Shown here piece by piece: positions 42,911 to 52,052 of a DNA stretch of 64,000 nucleotides. Every line of letters starts with the position of its first letter. The stretch's first letter is position 1. This DNA comes from Archangium sp. (GTDB lineage: Bacteria > Myxococcota > Myxococcia > Myxococcales > Myxococcaceae). The notes under the pieces were generated by a model, which searched no databases, was not told where the DNA came from, and was given only the letters and a program-made list of their open reading frames with translations. The translations under genes were made by a program, and so were the position numbers. The stretch spans positions 1 through 64,000 of the forward strand of contig JAUYRZ010000027.1 of the NCBI GenBank assembly GCA_030695565.1, written 5' to 3'.

Positions 42911-44568
42911 GCAACTCCGCCTCCACTGGAAGCTCAGGGGAACCTCGCGCCAAAGTGGAGGCGTTGAACGTGGGTTGGTACAACCCGCACATGTCCGTGA
43001 CCAATCCCGAACTCGGCAGCGCGCCTCCTACAGTTCAGGTGGACGAGAGCGGGGCTGATCCGTTGATCGGCATCGATCTGGGCGGCTTCAAGGTGGTCAA
43101 GCTGCTCGCGGCTGGCGGCATGGGTCTGGTCTACGAGGCGATGCATCCGGCGATCGGGCGTCGCGCGGCGGTGAAGGTGCTCAAGCCGGAGGTCGCCGCC
43201 GATGCGGAGTGGACCAAACGGTTCCTCTCCGAAGCGCGTGCGTTGGGAGCCATCAAGCATCGAAACCTGATCGAGGTGCTCAACTTCGGGAAGACGCCCG
43301 ACGGGCGCGAATTCCTGATGATGGAGTTCCTCGATGGTGAGCCGCTCGACGCGTACATCCGCCGGTTGGGTCAGCTCGCTCCGGCCGTTGCGCTGGGCAT
43401 CGCTGATCAGATCCTCAACGGGCTCGCGGAGGCACACAAGAAGGGCGTGGTGCATCGCGATCTGAAGCCGGCGAACGTGTACCTGCTGCGTGAGCACAAC
43501 GGCGAGCTGCTGGTGAAGGTGCTCGACTTCGGTCTCGCGCGTCAGGAGCCGATCGCGATCCTCGATGCAGCCGTGAATCTTCCCAAGCGGGATGATGGGG
43601 CTTCGTTGCTCGCCGGTACGCCCGAGTACATCGCGCCCGAGCAGGCGCAGGGCATGAAGGTCGAAGGCTCGGCGGATCTGTATTCGCTCGGCGTGATGTT
43701 GTTCGAGATGGTCAGCGGACAGTTGCCGTTCGAGGCCGACACGGTGGTGGCGTTGCTCCAGAAGCACGTCTCGGAGCGCGCGCCCCGGCTTTCTTCGGTG
43801 ATGAACAACGTGCCCGAGGGGCTCGAGGAGTTCATCGAGGGTTTGCTCCTCAAGGAGCCGGAGCTGCGGCCGAAGTCGGCTGATGCGGCCCGCGTGACGG
43901 TGCAGCGGTTGCTCAAGCGTCTTTCCCAGGATTCCACCGCGGTGCGCATGAACCCCGCGATGGAGGAGTTCGACCCCAAGCGTGCGCCCACCGCGAAGAT
44001 CAATCGGGTCGAGGTGACCACGGACAAAGCTCTCCTCGCTGCGTTCCCTGAGAAGAAGAGCCGCGGTTGGATGGTGGGCGTGCTCGCGCTGCTGCTGTTG
44101 CTGGGGAGTGGATTGATCTGGAAGCTGAGCGGCAGGGAGGAAGTACCGGTGGTGAAGGAGGCGCCGGTGGCCGTCGCGCCGCCGACCCCCGAGCCCGTGA
44201 AGGTGGAGCCTGCGGTGGCGATCACGCCGGTCGCGCCGAACCCCGTGCCTGAACAAGACACGGTGGAAGCACTCCCGAAGATCGCCAAGGCGGAGGCCGT
44301 GAAGCCCACGCCGACGCTCAAGCTCGCGCCTTCGAAGAAGGTGACCATCGAGCGCGCGTCGTGCGATCCGACCGAAGACTGGCGCAAGCGCATTCAGGGC
44401 AACGTCACGGAGCTGGGCAACCTGGTGATCAATGATCCCAAGCTGAATGCGACCTGGGATCGCGACGGGCGTGTGGTTTCGGGGCTTGCGGAGAACGCGA
44501 AAACGGTCGGCGAATGCGTCGCCACGCAAGCGGCATTCGACAAGCTCCGCGCCGCGCTTGGTCACTGA
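42907..44568 (+). CDS. Membrane Ser/Thr protein kinase
   Basis: 553 residues from GTG 42907 (GTGA overlap with the preceding stop); ATG 42991 is an alternative start closer to the kinase domain. Kinase motifs: GGMG (70-73), K90, VVHRDLKPANVYL (D185), DFG (207-209) and APE (243-245), all complete. A membrane segment (about 387-406) precedes a Pro/Val-rich periplasmic linker (PTPEPVKVEP) and a small domain with two cysteines. Probably couples an envelope signal to cytoplasmic phosphorylation. Its partners are likely the flanking unknown proteins. Confidence 0.93.
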   Translation: MSNSASTGSSGEPRAKVEALNVGWYNPHMSVTNPELGSAPPTVQVDESGADPLIGIDLGGFKVVKLLAAGGMGLVYEAMHPAIGRRAAVKVLKPEVAADAEWTKRFLSEARALGAIKHRNLIEVLNFGKTPDGREFLMMEFLDGEPLDAYIRRLGQLAPAVALGIADQILNGLAEAHKKGVVHRDLKPANVYLLREHNGELLVKVLDFGLARQEPIAILDAAVNLPKRDDGASLLAGTPEYIAPEQAQGMKVEGSADLYSLGVMLFEMVSGQLPFEADTVVALLQKHVSERAPRLSSVMNNVPEGLEEFIEGLLLKEPELRPKSADAARVTVQRLLKRLSQDSTAVRMNPAMEEFDPKRAPTAKINRVEVTTDKALLAAFPEKKSRGWMVGVLALLLLLGSGLIWKLSGREEVPVVKEAPVAVAPPTPEPVKVEPAVAITPVAPNPVPEQDTVEALPKIAKAEAVKPTPTLKLAPSKKVTIERASCDPTEDWRKRIQGNVTELGNLVINDPKLNATWDRDGRVVSGLAENAKTVGECVATQAAFDKLRAALGH

Positions 44569-44619
44569 ACGCAGCACATGAGTCGACAGATCGATCTGCT
44601 TTGCTACAACCGCCCCTTC

Positions 44620-45546
44620 ATGTTCGCGTTCAAGAAATGGCTCTGGTGCGTGGTGGTCGGTGCTTCGGCGATGGCCTCTGCACAGGCCCCGAAGCCGTCG
44701 CTGATGCCCTTTCCCCTGGAGTTCAAGCGGACGCCGTCAGGGTTCTCCAAGGACGACAAGGAGTCGATGCAGCGCGAGTACACCCGGCTGGTGCGGCTCT
44801 CTGGTGCGATGGTGCCCGATTTCGCCCGGTACGATCTCGCGCTGAAGGAACTCAAGCGGCAGGACTGCGAGCGGGAAGACGAGTGCCTGGTGCAGCTCGC
44901 GAAGAAGGCCGAATCGCTCTACTCGCTGTACACGAGCGTCGATTACACGCTCGAGGGCGCGGTGGTGGTGACGGGGCGCGTGCTGCGTGATGACGGCAAG
45001 GTCGCCAGCCCGACCGAAACCGTGAAGCTCGCGAAGGGCCGCGATTCGTTCAAGGACATCGCGAAGAACGCGCTGGTGCAGTTGTTCACGCAGCTGAAGA
45101 TTCAGGAGCTGCCTGCGACGAGGCCGGTCGAGAAGGTTGAGCCCGTGAAGGATCCGGTGTTTGCGAAAGATCCTTTGAAGGATCCGCCGCCGCCTCCACC
45201 TCCGTTGTTGGTTGAAGACACCGGGGCAGGGCAGCGGTCGGCCGGCAAGGGCCTGGTGATCGCGGGTGGTGCAGTTGCGGTGGTCGGCGGCGTGCTCGCC
45301 GGAGTGGGCGGCGCCATCGGCTACGGGAAGAACCTGAATGGCCAGAACGTGCCGCCTGGAGAGATCGATTCAGTGATCACCGCACGCACTCTGACGACGG
45401 TGGGCTTCGTCGGGGTTGGCGTGGGCGCGTTGACGGTGGTGGTTGGGGCGATTGTCTGGGGCACTGCGGCGCCGGCGCCTCTCACGAACATCTCGGTTGT
45501 TCCCTTGAGTGGTGGCGGTGTCGTGCAGTTTGGAGGTCAATTCTGA
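44620..45546 (+). CDS. Exported membrane protein with Pro tract, unrecognised
   Basis: 308 residues from ATG 44620 (the upstream ATG 44578 is less suitable because the signal peptide would be internal). Signal peptide MFAFKKWLWCVVVGASAMASA. A periplasmic domain of about 170 residues has a Cys pair (CEREDEC) and the strand block TLEGAVVVTGRVLRDDGKV. A run of seven prolines leads into two C-terminal membrane segments (KGLVIAGGAVAVVGGVLAGV; VGFVGVGVGALTVVVGAIVW). No family recognised. Gene order suggests it works with the kinase upstream and the lipoprotein downstream (TGATG junction). Confidence 0.8.
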   Translation: MFAFKKWLWCVVVGASAMASAQAPKPSLMPFPLEFKRTPSGFSKDDKESMQREYTRLVRLSGAMVPDFARYDLALKELKRQDCEREDECLVQLAKKAESLYSLYTSVDYTLEGAVVVTGRVLRDDGKVASPTETVKLAKGRDSFKDIAKNALVQLFTQLKIQELPATRPVEKVEPVKDPVFAKDPLKDPPPPPPPLLVEDTGAGQRSAGKGLVIAGGAVAVVGGVLAGVGGAIGYGKNLNGQNVPPGEIDSVITARTLTTVGFVGVGVGALTVVVGAIVWGTAAPAPLTNISVVPLSGGGVVQFGGQF

Positions 45547-47687
45547 TGCGTGCACTTCTGCTGGTGATTGGTTGTGTTGCCTTTGTTGGTTGCACGTTTG
45601 GCGCGAACACCTGTGATGACATGGGCGGCTGCGAAGCCGGAGCGGTCTGCCAAGCGGGCTTCTGCGTGGCGCCTGCAACCGGCGCAGGCACGGGCGGCGG
45701 ATAGACTGGAGGGGGTGGAGGTGGCGGTGGGGCACTGGGCGGGGGTGGGGGTGGGGGTGGGGGTACAGCCAACCTGTGTGATGGAGTGGTGTGCCCAGCT
45801 GGATACTCCTGTGAAAAATCAACTGGCGCCTGTCTTCTTCGCGTTACGGGTTTGGTGATTGTTTCACCCAACTCGGGGCGTACGAATGACGCAGGAGTGC
45901 TGCTGCTCGCGAGATTGACCGCGGATGCATCCGTGACGCTCCCTCCCAGCATCAGGTACGAACTAAATGATGGGGGCAGCCAGACCCTGGACTTGGCGGG
46001 GGATGATTACGCCCAACTCCTCACCCTGGCGGATGGACGGCACACACTCCGCGTGATCGCCGAATTCACCGATGCAGGATTTTCGGCTTCGGTAGATGTG
46101 TCAGTTGATACGGATGGACCGACAGTCATGGCAACGCTGCCGACGTCCGTGCAGCAACGCGATGAGGTCTTCCCTCTTAACCTGACGACATCTGAACCAA
46201 TCGAATTGAGCTCTGTCGAAGTGCGGCTTGCTGGGGTACGACTGGACGCGGCAACCGGCGCATGCGTGGCGAATGCCGGATGCTGGGTGGTGGACATGTC
46301 GGTGCCCGCATTGGATGCGATGACTGGATCCTTTGCGGTCTCGGCGACGGCAACGGATCTCGCGGGCAATACGAAGGTGACGGCACTGGGCTCAGTGGGC
46401 GTAACGCGAAAGCGCTGGGAATCGGAAATTACGACTCAGGAATTGCGCGCGGCTCCTGCGATCGGAAGGGATGGAACGATTTACATCGGAGCACGGGGAA
46501 GCGCATTGACTGGCACGCTGCTTGCGTTGAATCCAACAGACGGCGGAGTGAAAAACTCCGCGGCGCTGCTGGGCGCGATCCAGAGCGTAGCCACAGCCGT
46601 TAGCAACGACGCCGGCCTCGTCTATTTTACGTCAAATGATGCAACCGGAGGACAAGTGGGTTCGCGTTCAGCCGAAGATCTGTCGCTTCCTTCTGGAATC
46701 CGACCGGCTACCAGCGGAAACGGGGTGACGCCAACCTATTCTGCTCTTGGGTTGGTCGAGAAATCTGCGACTGAAGTTGGGGCCATTGCCGTGTTTAACA
46801 CAGAAGTCTCAGCGGGTCGCGTGGTGATCTACGGGTCGAGTTCGGCTCCTGCTGGGGATAACGCAGTAGGCAGTGCATTTGACTTCGCTCCTGTGCCCAC
46901 GCCAGCATCGGTAGCGAACAATATCGTTGTGGACGGGTCGGCCGCCTATTTGATTACAACCTTGTCCGGAACTGGTCTGAACTGGCAACCGATTAGCAAT
47001 GTGACAGGCAACCCGACGGCCGGCGTTGCGGTGCCATTGGAGACGGGCGGCCGCGATTGCTGCCTGTCCGGCCAAGCTTTCTTGAGCGGTTCTTCGCTTG
47101 TGGGTGGCACCACAGTTGGCAGTCGACAACTCTACTTGGTGTCGGCCGCCTCTATGACCCGGGGTGACCTTGGTGTCGCGGCCGACTACGGCACGCCGGT
47201 TGTGTCTGCAATTGGTGATGCTTTCGTCGGTCGCGGCACCAATGAACTGGTCCGCTTCAACCCTTCAATGTTGGGTTCAACTGGCGTGGTCCTGAAGTCG
47301 GGCGCCGGCATCATCAGGACGTCGCCTGTGCTCGGAAGAGCACGAACCGGCCAGGCAGTCGGCTTGGGCTATGCGGTCAACAGCACTGGGACGCTCTTCG
47401 CTTTTGCTCAGGATGGTTCGGCTGGCAGTGCTTCAGACTGGGGTTCCGCTTTCGTCGGCGGCAGCACGGTCTACGCGCACCCGACTCTGGACTGCAATCG
47501 TCGCATTGGAGCCGCGACCGCGAGGACCGGGGTCCTTTACGTCGTGGGATCGACCAAAGTCAGTGCGATCGTTGTCGACTCCCCGCGGCTTTTGGACACC
47601 GTAGGGTCATGGCCGAAGTACCAACGGACAGCTGGTAACGCCGGCAACACGAGCGCCGCCTTCCCGTTCAATCCGGGTTGCCCGTAA
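45546..47687 (+). pseudogene. Lipoprotein gene split by an in-frame TAG
   Basis: ATG 45546 opens a frame of 52 codons: signal peptide MRALLLVIGCVAFVGC with a lipobox, then Cys-rich (CDDMGGCEAGAVCQAGFC). TAG at 45702-45704 follows. The same frame then resumes with a Gly-rich linker (45705-45767) and continues without a stop to 47687: CDGVVCPAGYSCEKSTGACL, an Ig-like block, then repeated strand motifs typical of a PQQ-type propeller. The linker and Cys motif before and after the stop belong together, as in the lipoprotein at 4899. This is either a nonsense mutation, suppressed or recoded translation, or a sequence error. The downstream part alone can start at ATG 45786 but would lack a signal peptide. 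Base composition looks less GC-rich than in most neighbours. Confidence 0.7.
45741..45763 (+). other. G-quadruplex-forming tract
   Basis: Four runs of five G separated by single T (G5T repeated four times), a near-ideal intramolecular G4 on the coding strand. It lies in the Gly linker of the split lipoprotein gene, 36 bases after the TAG. Confidence 0.8.
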
Positions 47688-47797
47688 GCCGATGTCCCGG
47701 AGCGTGGACTGGGGCCGTGTATCGATGGACTCCGAACGCCTTCTAAACTGTCGAATTTGAAGGAAACGCGACGGGCATAGCGGCTGCTCAACGGTCT

Positions 47798-47818
47798 GGC
47801 CTCCCCACACTGGAGGCC
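47798..47818 (+). promoter_or_regulatory. Hairpin enclosing the MopE-like gene's Shine-Dalgarno
   Basis: GGCCTCC (47798-47804) and GGAGGCC (47812-47818) form a perfect 7-bp stem with a 7-base loop. The downstream arm contains the GGAGG that serves GTG 47822. It could repress translation when folded. Confidence 0.55.
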
Positions 47819-47821
47819 TCC

Positions 47822-49864
47822 GTGGCCCAACGTCTGCTCGTCCTTGCTCTTTTCGTTTCCTGTTCCCCCATCCCCGTCACTCCGCTGTGCACGGCCGACT
47901 CCGAATGTGACGCGAGCGCCTTCTGCGACGACGGCTACTGCCGCACCGGCATTCCTGGAGTCGACGCCAAAGACAGATGTACCGAAGGCGAGACGCGGCC
48001 GTGTGGTCCTGACCCGGTCGGCGCTTGTCGTCCCGGAGTTCAGCGCTGTGTCATGGGTGTCTTCGAGACTGTCTGCCCCGACCAGGTCACCGGCATCAAC
48101 GAGACCTGCAATGGGATCGATGACGACTGCGACGGCACCATCGACAACGGCGCCCTGATCACCTTCTTCGTCGACCGCGATGGCGACGGCTTCGGCTCCA
48201 ACGCCTCTGGCGCTGAGACGCGGCAGAGCTGTGACCCCGTCGCCGGCTTCGTTGCCAATGACAGCGATTGCAACGACACCCTCGCTGCCGTGAGCCCTGC
48301 TGCGAACGAAGTCTGTGACGCCGCCGACACCGATGAAGACTGCGACGGGATGGTGAATGAGAGCTGCGGTTGCTCCAACGTCGGCATGACGCAGGCGTGC
48401 TGCGCGGGCCGGGGCGCCCAGACCTGCGAGGCACGTGATGGTGGTGCGACGCTGTCGATGTGCACGGTCGCCGCGTCTCCCGAGGTGTGCAACGGCATCG
48501 ACGACGACTGCGATGGCACCACCGATGAGCTCTACGCAACCACCGCACCCGACGGCGGGGTGCTGGTGTTGACCGATGGCGGCGTGATCGGACTCGACGG
48601 TCGCTGCTCCGTGGGCGTGGGCGCCTGCGCCCGCACGGCGGGGACGATCTGCAGTGGCGGCTCGCTCTCGTGCGCCGCGGTCGCGGGCTCGCCCGGCACG
48701 GAGATCTGCAACAACCTCGACGACGACTGCGACGGGCAGACCGATGAGGCCTCGACTGGCCTGTGCCCTGCGACGGGTCAAGCCTGCACCGGCGGCTCCT
48801 GCCAGTGCCCCGCCGGCCAGGCCGTGTGCGGCACGAGCTGCCAGCCTCTCGGAGGTGTGTGTACCCGCGGCACGGGCGCCTGCGTTCGTACCGGCTCGCT
48901 CGTCTGCACCAGTGGCAGCGCGACCTGCAGCGCGGTCGCTGGAACCCCGGGAACTGAGACCTGCAACAACGTCGATGACGACTGCGACGGACAGACCGAC
49001 GAAGCCGCCGCGTCCTTGTGCCCCGCCTCCGGTCAGACCTGCAGCATCGGCACCTGCTCGTGCCCTGGCGCGCAGGTCGTTTGCGGTTCGAGTTGCCAGA
49101 CGTTGGGCGGTTCGTGCTCAGCGGGCCTCGGTGCGTGCCTGCGCAACGGTGCGTTCGCCTGCATCAGCGGAGGCGCTGCCTGCAATGCCACCCCCGGCAC
49201 CCCGGGTACCGAGATCTGCGACGGCATCGATAATAACTGCGACGGGGCAGTCGACGAAGGGGTGAAGGTTTCCTGCTACCCCGATACGGACAACGACACC
49301 TACTCGAACGACACGACGGTTACTCAGCAGTGTCGCGACAATACCCGTGCGTCATTCGGGTTCTGTCCGACCGGATTCGTAGCCGCCTCGCTCGGAAAGG
49401 GGACGGACTGCAATTCGTCCGACCCGAACAAGTATGTCAACAGCTCGGTGCGGGTCGATGCCGACGGCGACACCTACTGCATCGGGGCCGCCTTCACGCA
49501 GTGTGGGAATGGTTCGGGGGCCCCTGGAACCCGGCTCACGACGAACTGCAATGCGACCGATGACTGCAAAGACTCCAATTCCTATGCGAATCAGGCCTGC
49601 TTCCTGCCCTCCGAATTCCAGAGTGTGGGACAGTTAAAGATCTGCGAGGTCGGGGTCCCCAAGACGGAAACCTTCGGGGTTCTGACGCACAGGTTCTGTC
49701 CGCCGGGCTTCAGCAGGTCGGGGGCTCCCCGGTCTGTGCGGCATCACGGCACCGCGGCTGGCACCTGCACCCCCAGCGGCGACCTGCTCCTCACGATGAC
49801 CTGCGACTTTTGGGCGATCGGCAACTTCGTCTGCAACGTCCAGGGAGACTGCGTGGCGAACTGA
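47822..49864 (+). CDS. MopE-like lipoprotein with five CNGIDDDCDG-type repeats
   Basis: 680 residues from GTG 47822, with GGAGG five bases upstream. Lipobox FVSC (C14). Five copies of the motif C-x-x-x-D-x-x-C-D-G lie at about 96-105 (CNGIDDDCDG), 223-232, 296-305, 381-390 and 466-475. This is the MopE-family putative metal-binding motif, found in copper-associated and surface proteins of myxobacteria and methanotrophs. Residues 262-475 are about 85-residue repeats (CSVGVGACARTAG / CTRGTGACVRTGS / CSAGLGACLRNGA). Asp-rich DRDGDGF and DADGDTY loops may bind calcium. Surface-attached; role unknown. It ends 21 bp before a strong terminator. Confidence 0.9.
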   Translation: MAQRLLVLALFVSCSPIPVTPLCTADSECDASAFCDDGYCRTGIPGVDAKDRCTEGETRPCGPDPVGACRPGVQRCVMGVFETVCPDQVTGINETCNGIDDDCDGTIDNGALITFFVDRDGDGFGSNASGAETRQSCDPVAGFVANDSDCNDTLAAVSPAANEVCDAADTDEDCDGMVNESCGCSNVGMTQACCAGRGAQTCEARDGGATLSMCTVAASPEVCNGIDDDCDGTTDELYATTAPDGGVLVLTDGGVIGLDGRCSVGVGACARTAGTICSGGSLSCAAVAGSPGTEICNNLDDDCDGQTDEASTGLCPATGQACTGGSCQCPAGQAVCGTSCQPLGGVCTRGTGACVRTGSLVCTSGSATCSAVAGTPGTETCNNVDDDCDGQTDEAAASLCPASGQTCSIGTCSCPGAQVVCGSSCQTLGGSCSAGLGACLRNGAFACISGGAACNATPGTPGTEICDGIDNNCDGAVDEGVKVSCYPDTDNDTYSNDTTVTQQCRDNTRASFGFCPTGFVAASLGKGTDCNSSDPNKYVNSSVRVDADGDTYCIGAAFTQCGNGSGAPGTRLTTNCNATDDCKDSNSYANQACFLPSEFQSVGQLKICEVGVPKTETFGVLTHRFCPPGFSRSGAPRSVRHHGTAAGTCTPSGDLLLTMTCDFWAIGNFVCNVQGDCVAN

Positions 49865-49885
49865 AGAAGCGCTGAAGCCGTGAAC

Positions 49886-49926
49886 CTCCGCCTGGCGCCA
49901 GCAACTGCGCCGGGCGGAGTCTTTTT
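49886..49926 (+). terminator. Rho-independent terminator
   Basis: CTCCGCC/GGCGGAG plus GGCGC/GCGCC with one G-T pair form a 13-pair stem around an 8-base loop, followed by TCTTTTTG. It ends the 41.5-49.9 kb locus. The rest of 49865-50058 shows nothing else recognisable. Confidence 0.88.
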
Positions 49927-50058
49927 GTGCGGGCTCCCTGAAATCGGGCCGACAGGCCACCGTACGGCCTCGCGTCCAAATCCCCTGAAATTCCTGCCCT
50001 CTCCCGCGCTGCTGGGCTACATCCCGCGCGTCTCATTTCCCTTCGGAGAACGCTGCAC

Positions 50059-51906
50059 ATGCAACGCGTCCTGCTGGCGGCCCTCGCGCTGTCTTCCACT
50101 CTCGTTCTCGCTCAGGCCGATGCCGGCACCCTCGTTCCCGCCTCCAACGGTGACTCCGACCTCCGCAAGGAGTTCGAGGCCAAGCTCGACGCCGCCCGTC
50201 GTGAAGTGAAGGAGCTGCGCGAAGAAATGCGCGCCCAGCTCGCCACCCAGTCCGTCGCTCAGGGGTGGCAGGAAGATTGGGTCGACGAGAAGCGCAAGCT
50301 CGAGCTGGTGACCTTCGACGGCTACCTGCGCGTGCGCCCCGACCTCTTCTACAAGTTCGACATGAACCGCGGCGACGATGGGGCCGGCTTCCCCCTGTTC
50401 CCGCGCTCATCTGCCTCGGAGCGCACCCAGGCCGGCGTGAACATGCGCTTCCGCTTCGAGCCGACCATCAACGTCTCAGAAGAGGTGCGCGTGCGCGCGC
50501 AGGTCGATGCGCTCGACAACCTCATCTGGGGCAGCACGCCCGACTACGCGTTCTCCCGAAATCGCGACAACGGCTTCTACAGCGACCGCAACGAGTTCTC
50601 GATCTTCTCCGCCAGCCAGACCACGCAGCGCAGCGGCATCAACAGCGTGCAGGACTCCATCGCCGTCAAGCGCGTCTGGGGCGAGGTCTCGACGCCCGTC
50701 GGCATCTTGCGCTTCGGCCGCATGGGCAGCCACTGGGGCCTGGGCATGCTGCACAACGACGGCAACGGCATCGACAACGACTGGGGTGACACGGTCGATC
50801 GCGTCAGCTTCACCGCCGAGCCGCTGCCCGGCTTCTACGTGACCCCGATGATGGACTTCAACATCGAGGGCCTCTCATCGCGCCGCTCGCTCGAAGGCGG
50901 TCAGCCGTTCGATCTCTCGAACTCCGACGACGCGCACAGCTACATCATCGCCGCCCAGCGCCGTGACACCGAGCAGGAGCGCCGCGCCAAGCTCGACGCC
51001 AACGGCACCGTCTTCAACTACGGCCTGCACTTCACCTACCGCACGCAGCGCAACGACAACGTCGACGCCTTGTCTGCGCCGCTGGGCAACAGCGAAGGCA
51101 CCTCGGGCAGCACCGCGGCGTACCCCGCGGTCGTGTTGCGCAAGGCAGACATCTTCATGCCCGACCTCTGGGCCAAGGTGGAGCGCAAGGAGTGGCGCAT
51201 CGAGGCCGAGTTCGCGGCCGTGCTGGGCGGCATTCAGAACCGTTCGCTCAACGCGAACTCCACCGACACCAACCAGGCGCTCGGCGTGTACCAGTTCGGC
51301 GGCGTCATTCAGGGTGAGGTGAAGCTGCTCAACGGCGACCTCGAGATCGGCGGCGAGGTCGGCTTTGCCTCGGGTGACAAGGCGGCGGGCTTTGGCAACG
51401 CCCCGCGCCGCAAGGGCTCAGGGCTCAACGGCGCCACCGAGCTGGGCGACACCGAAGGTCCCCAGTACCGCTGCGACAACGGCTGTGCCGACAACGAGAT
51501 CAACAATTTCCGGTTCAACCGCGACTACCGGGTCGACATGATTCTCTACCGCGAGATCCTCGGCGGCGTGACGGACAGCCTCTATTTCAAGCCCCGCGCG
51601 AAGTACCGCATCACCCAGGGCTTCGAAGCGTTCGCCTCGGTCATCTACTCGCGCGCCCTCTTCCCCGAGTCGGCACCCGGTTTCCCCTACGCGAACAGCA
51701 ACGCGAGCCTCGGCGTGGAGATCAACGGCGGCGCCCGCTACGAGACCGAAGACGGGTTCTATGGCCAGCTCCAGTACGGCATCTTGTTCCCCCTCGAGGG
51801 CTTCAAGAAGGGCGGCCCCCTCGCGGATGGCAGCGCCAGCAACGTCCCTCTGGCCAACATCGAGAATCCGCAGGCGCTCAGGGCCGTCGTCGGCATCAAG
51901 TTCTGA
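50059..51906 (+). CDS. Outer-membrane beta-barrel protein, TIGR04551-like
   Basis: 615 residues. Signal peptide MQRVLLAALALSSTLVLAQA, then a DAG motif and a coiled-coil segment (about 33-62: DLRKEFEAKLDAARREVKEL). The remainder is a barrel: alternating strands such as YLRVRPDLFYKFDM, VWGEVSTPVGILRFGRMGSH and ending in VVGIKF. It resembles the TIGR04551 family of myxobacterial outer-membrane proteins. Possibly a porin or structural protein. A small LptM-like gene begins two bases after its stop, then lysA. Confidence 0.85.
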   Translation: MQRVLLAALALSSTLVLAQADAGTLVPASNGDSDLRKEFEAKLDAARREVKELREEMRAQLATQSVAQGWQEDWVDEKRKLELVTFDGYLRVRPDLFYKFDMNRGDDGAGFPLFPRSSASERTQAGVNMRFRFEPTINVSEEVRVRAQVDALDNLIWGSTPDYAFSRNRDNGFYSDRNEFSIFSASQTTQRSGINSVQDSIAVKRVWGEVSTPVGILRFGRMGSHWGLGMLHNDGNGIDNDWGDTVDRVSFTAEPLPGFYVTPMMDFNIEGLSSRRSLEGGQPFDLSNSDDAHSYIIAAQRRDTEQERRAKLDANGTVFNYGLHFTYRTQRNDNVDALSAPLGNSEGTSGSTAAYPAVVLRKADIFMPDLWAKVERKEWRIEAEFAAVLGGIQNRSLNANSTDTNQALGVYQFGGVIQGEVKLLNGDLEIGGEVGFASGDKAAGFGNAPRRKGSGLNGATELGDTEGPQYRCDNGCADNEINNFRFNRDYRVDMILYREILGGVTDSLYFKPRAKYRITQGFEAFASVIYSRALFPESAPGFPYANSNASLGVEINGGARYETEDGFYGQLQYGILFPLEGFKKGGPLADGSASNVPLANIENPQALRAVVGIKF

Positions 51907-51908
51907 GC

Positions 51909-52052
51909 ATGGCCCGGGGGTTCTGGCTGTCCATCCTCCTGGCCGGCTGTGGCATCAAGGCGCCCCCGCGCCCTCCGCTCGATGAGCCACCGCTCTCGAG
52001 CCCTGCGCTGGTCGACTCACCGGACGCGGGCTGCTGTGAGGTGAAGAAGTGA
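51909..52052 (+). CDS. Small LptM/LppL-like lipoprotein upstream of lysA
   Basis: 47 residues from ATG 51909, two bases after the upstream stop. The signal peptide ends in LLAGC, followed by GIKAPPRPPLDEPP, the CGxKGP-Pro pattern of the YifL/LppL (LptM) family, whose members sit next to lysA or dapF in many Gram-negatives. In E. coli LptM helps assemble the LPS translocon. The last residues (CCEVKK) are extra. It overlaps lysA by four bases (GTGA). Location and motif make it likely real. Confidence 0.78.
   Translation: MARGFWLSILLAGCGIKAPPRPPLDEPPLSSPALVDSPDAGCCEVKK

Noticed and set aside
42979-42999. GGGTTG/CAACCC hairpin before the kinase ATG 42991
   Set aside because: Six pairs with a 3-base loop, and it lies in coding sequence if GTG 42907 is the start; too weak to call a regulatory element.
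42934-44577. 547-codon open frame on the minus strand
   Set aside because: Antisense of the kinase at 42907, which has every catalytic motif.
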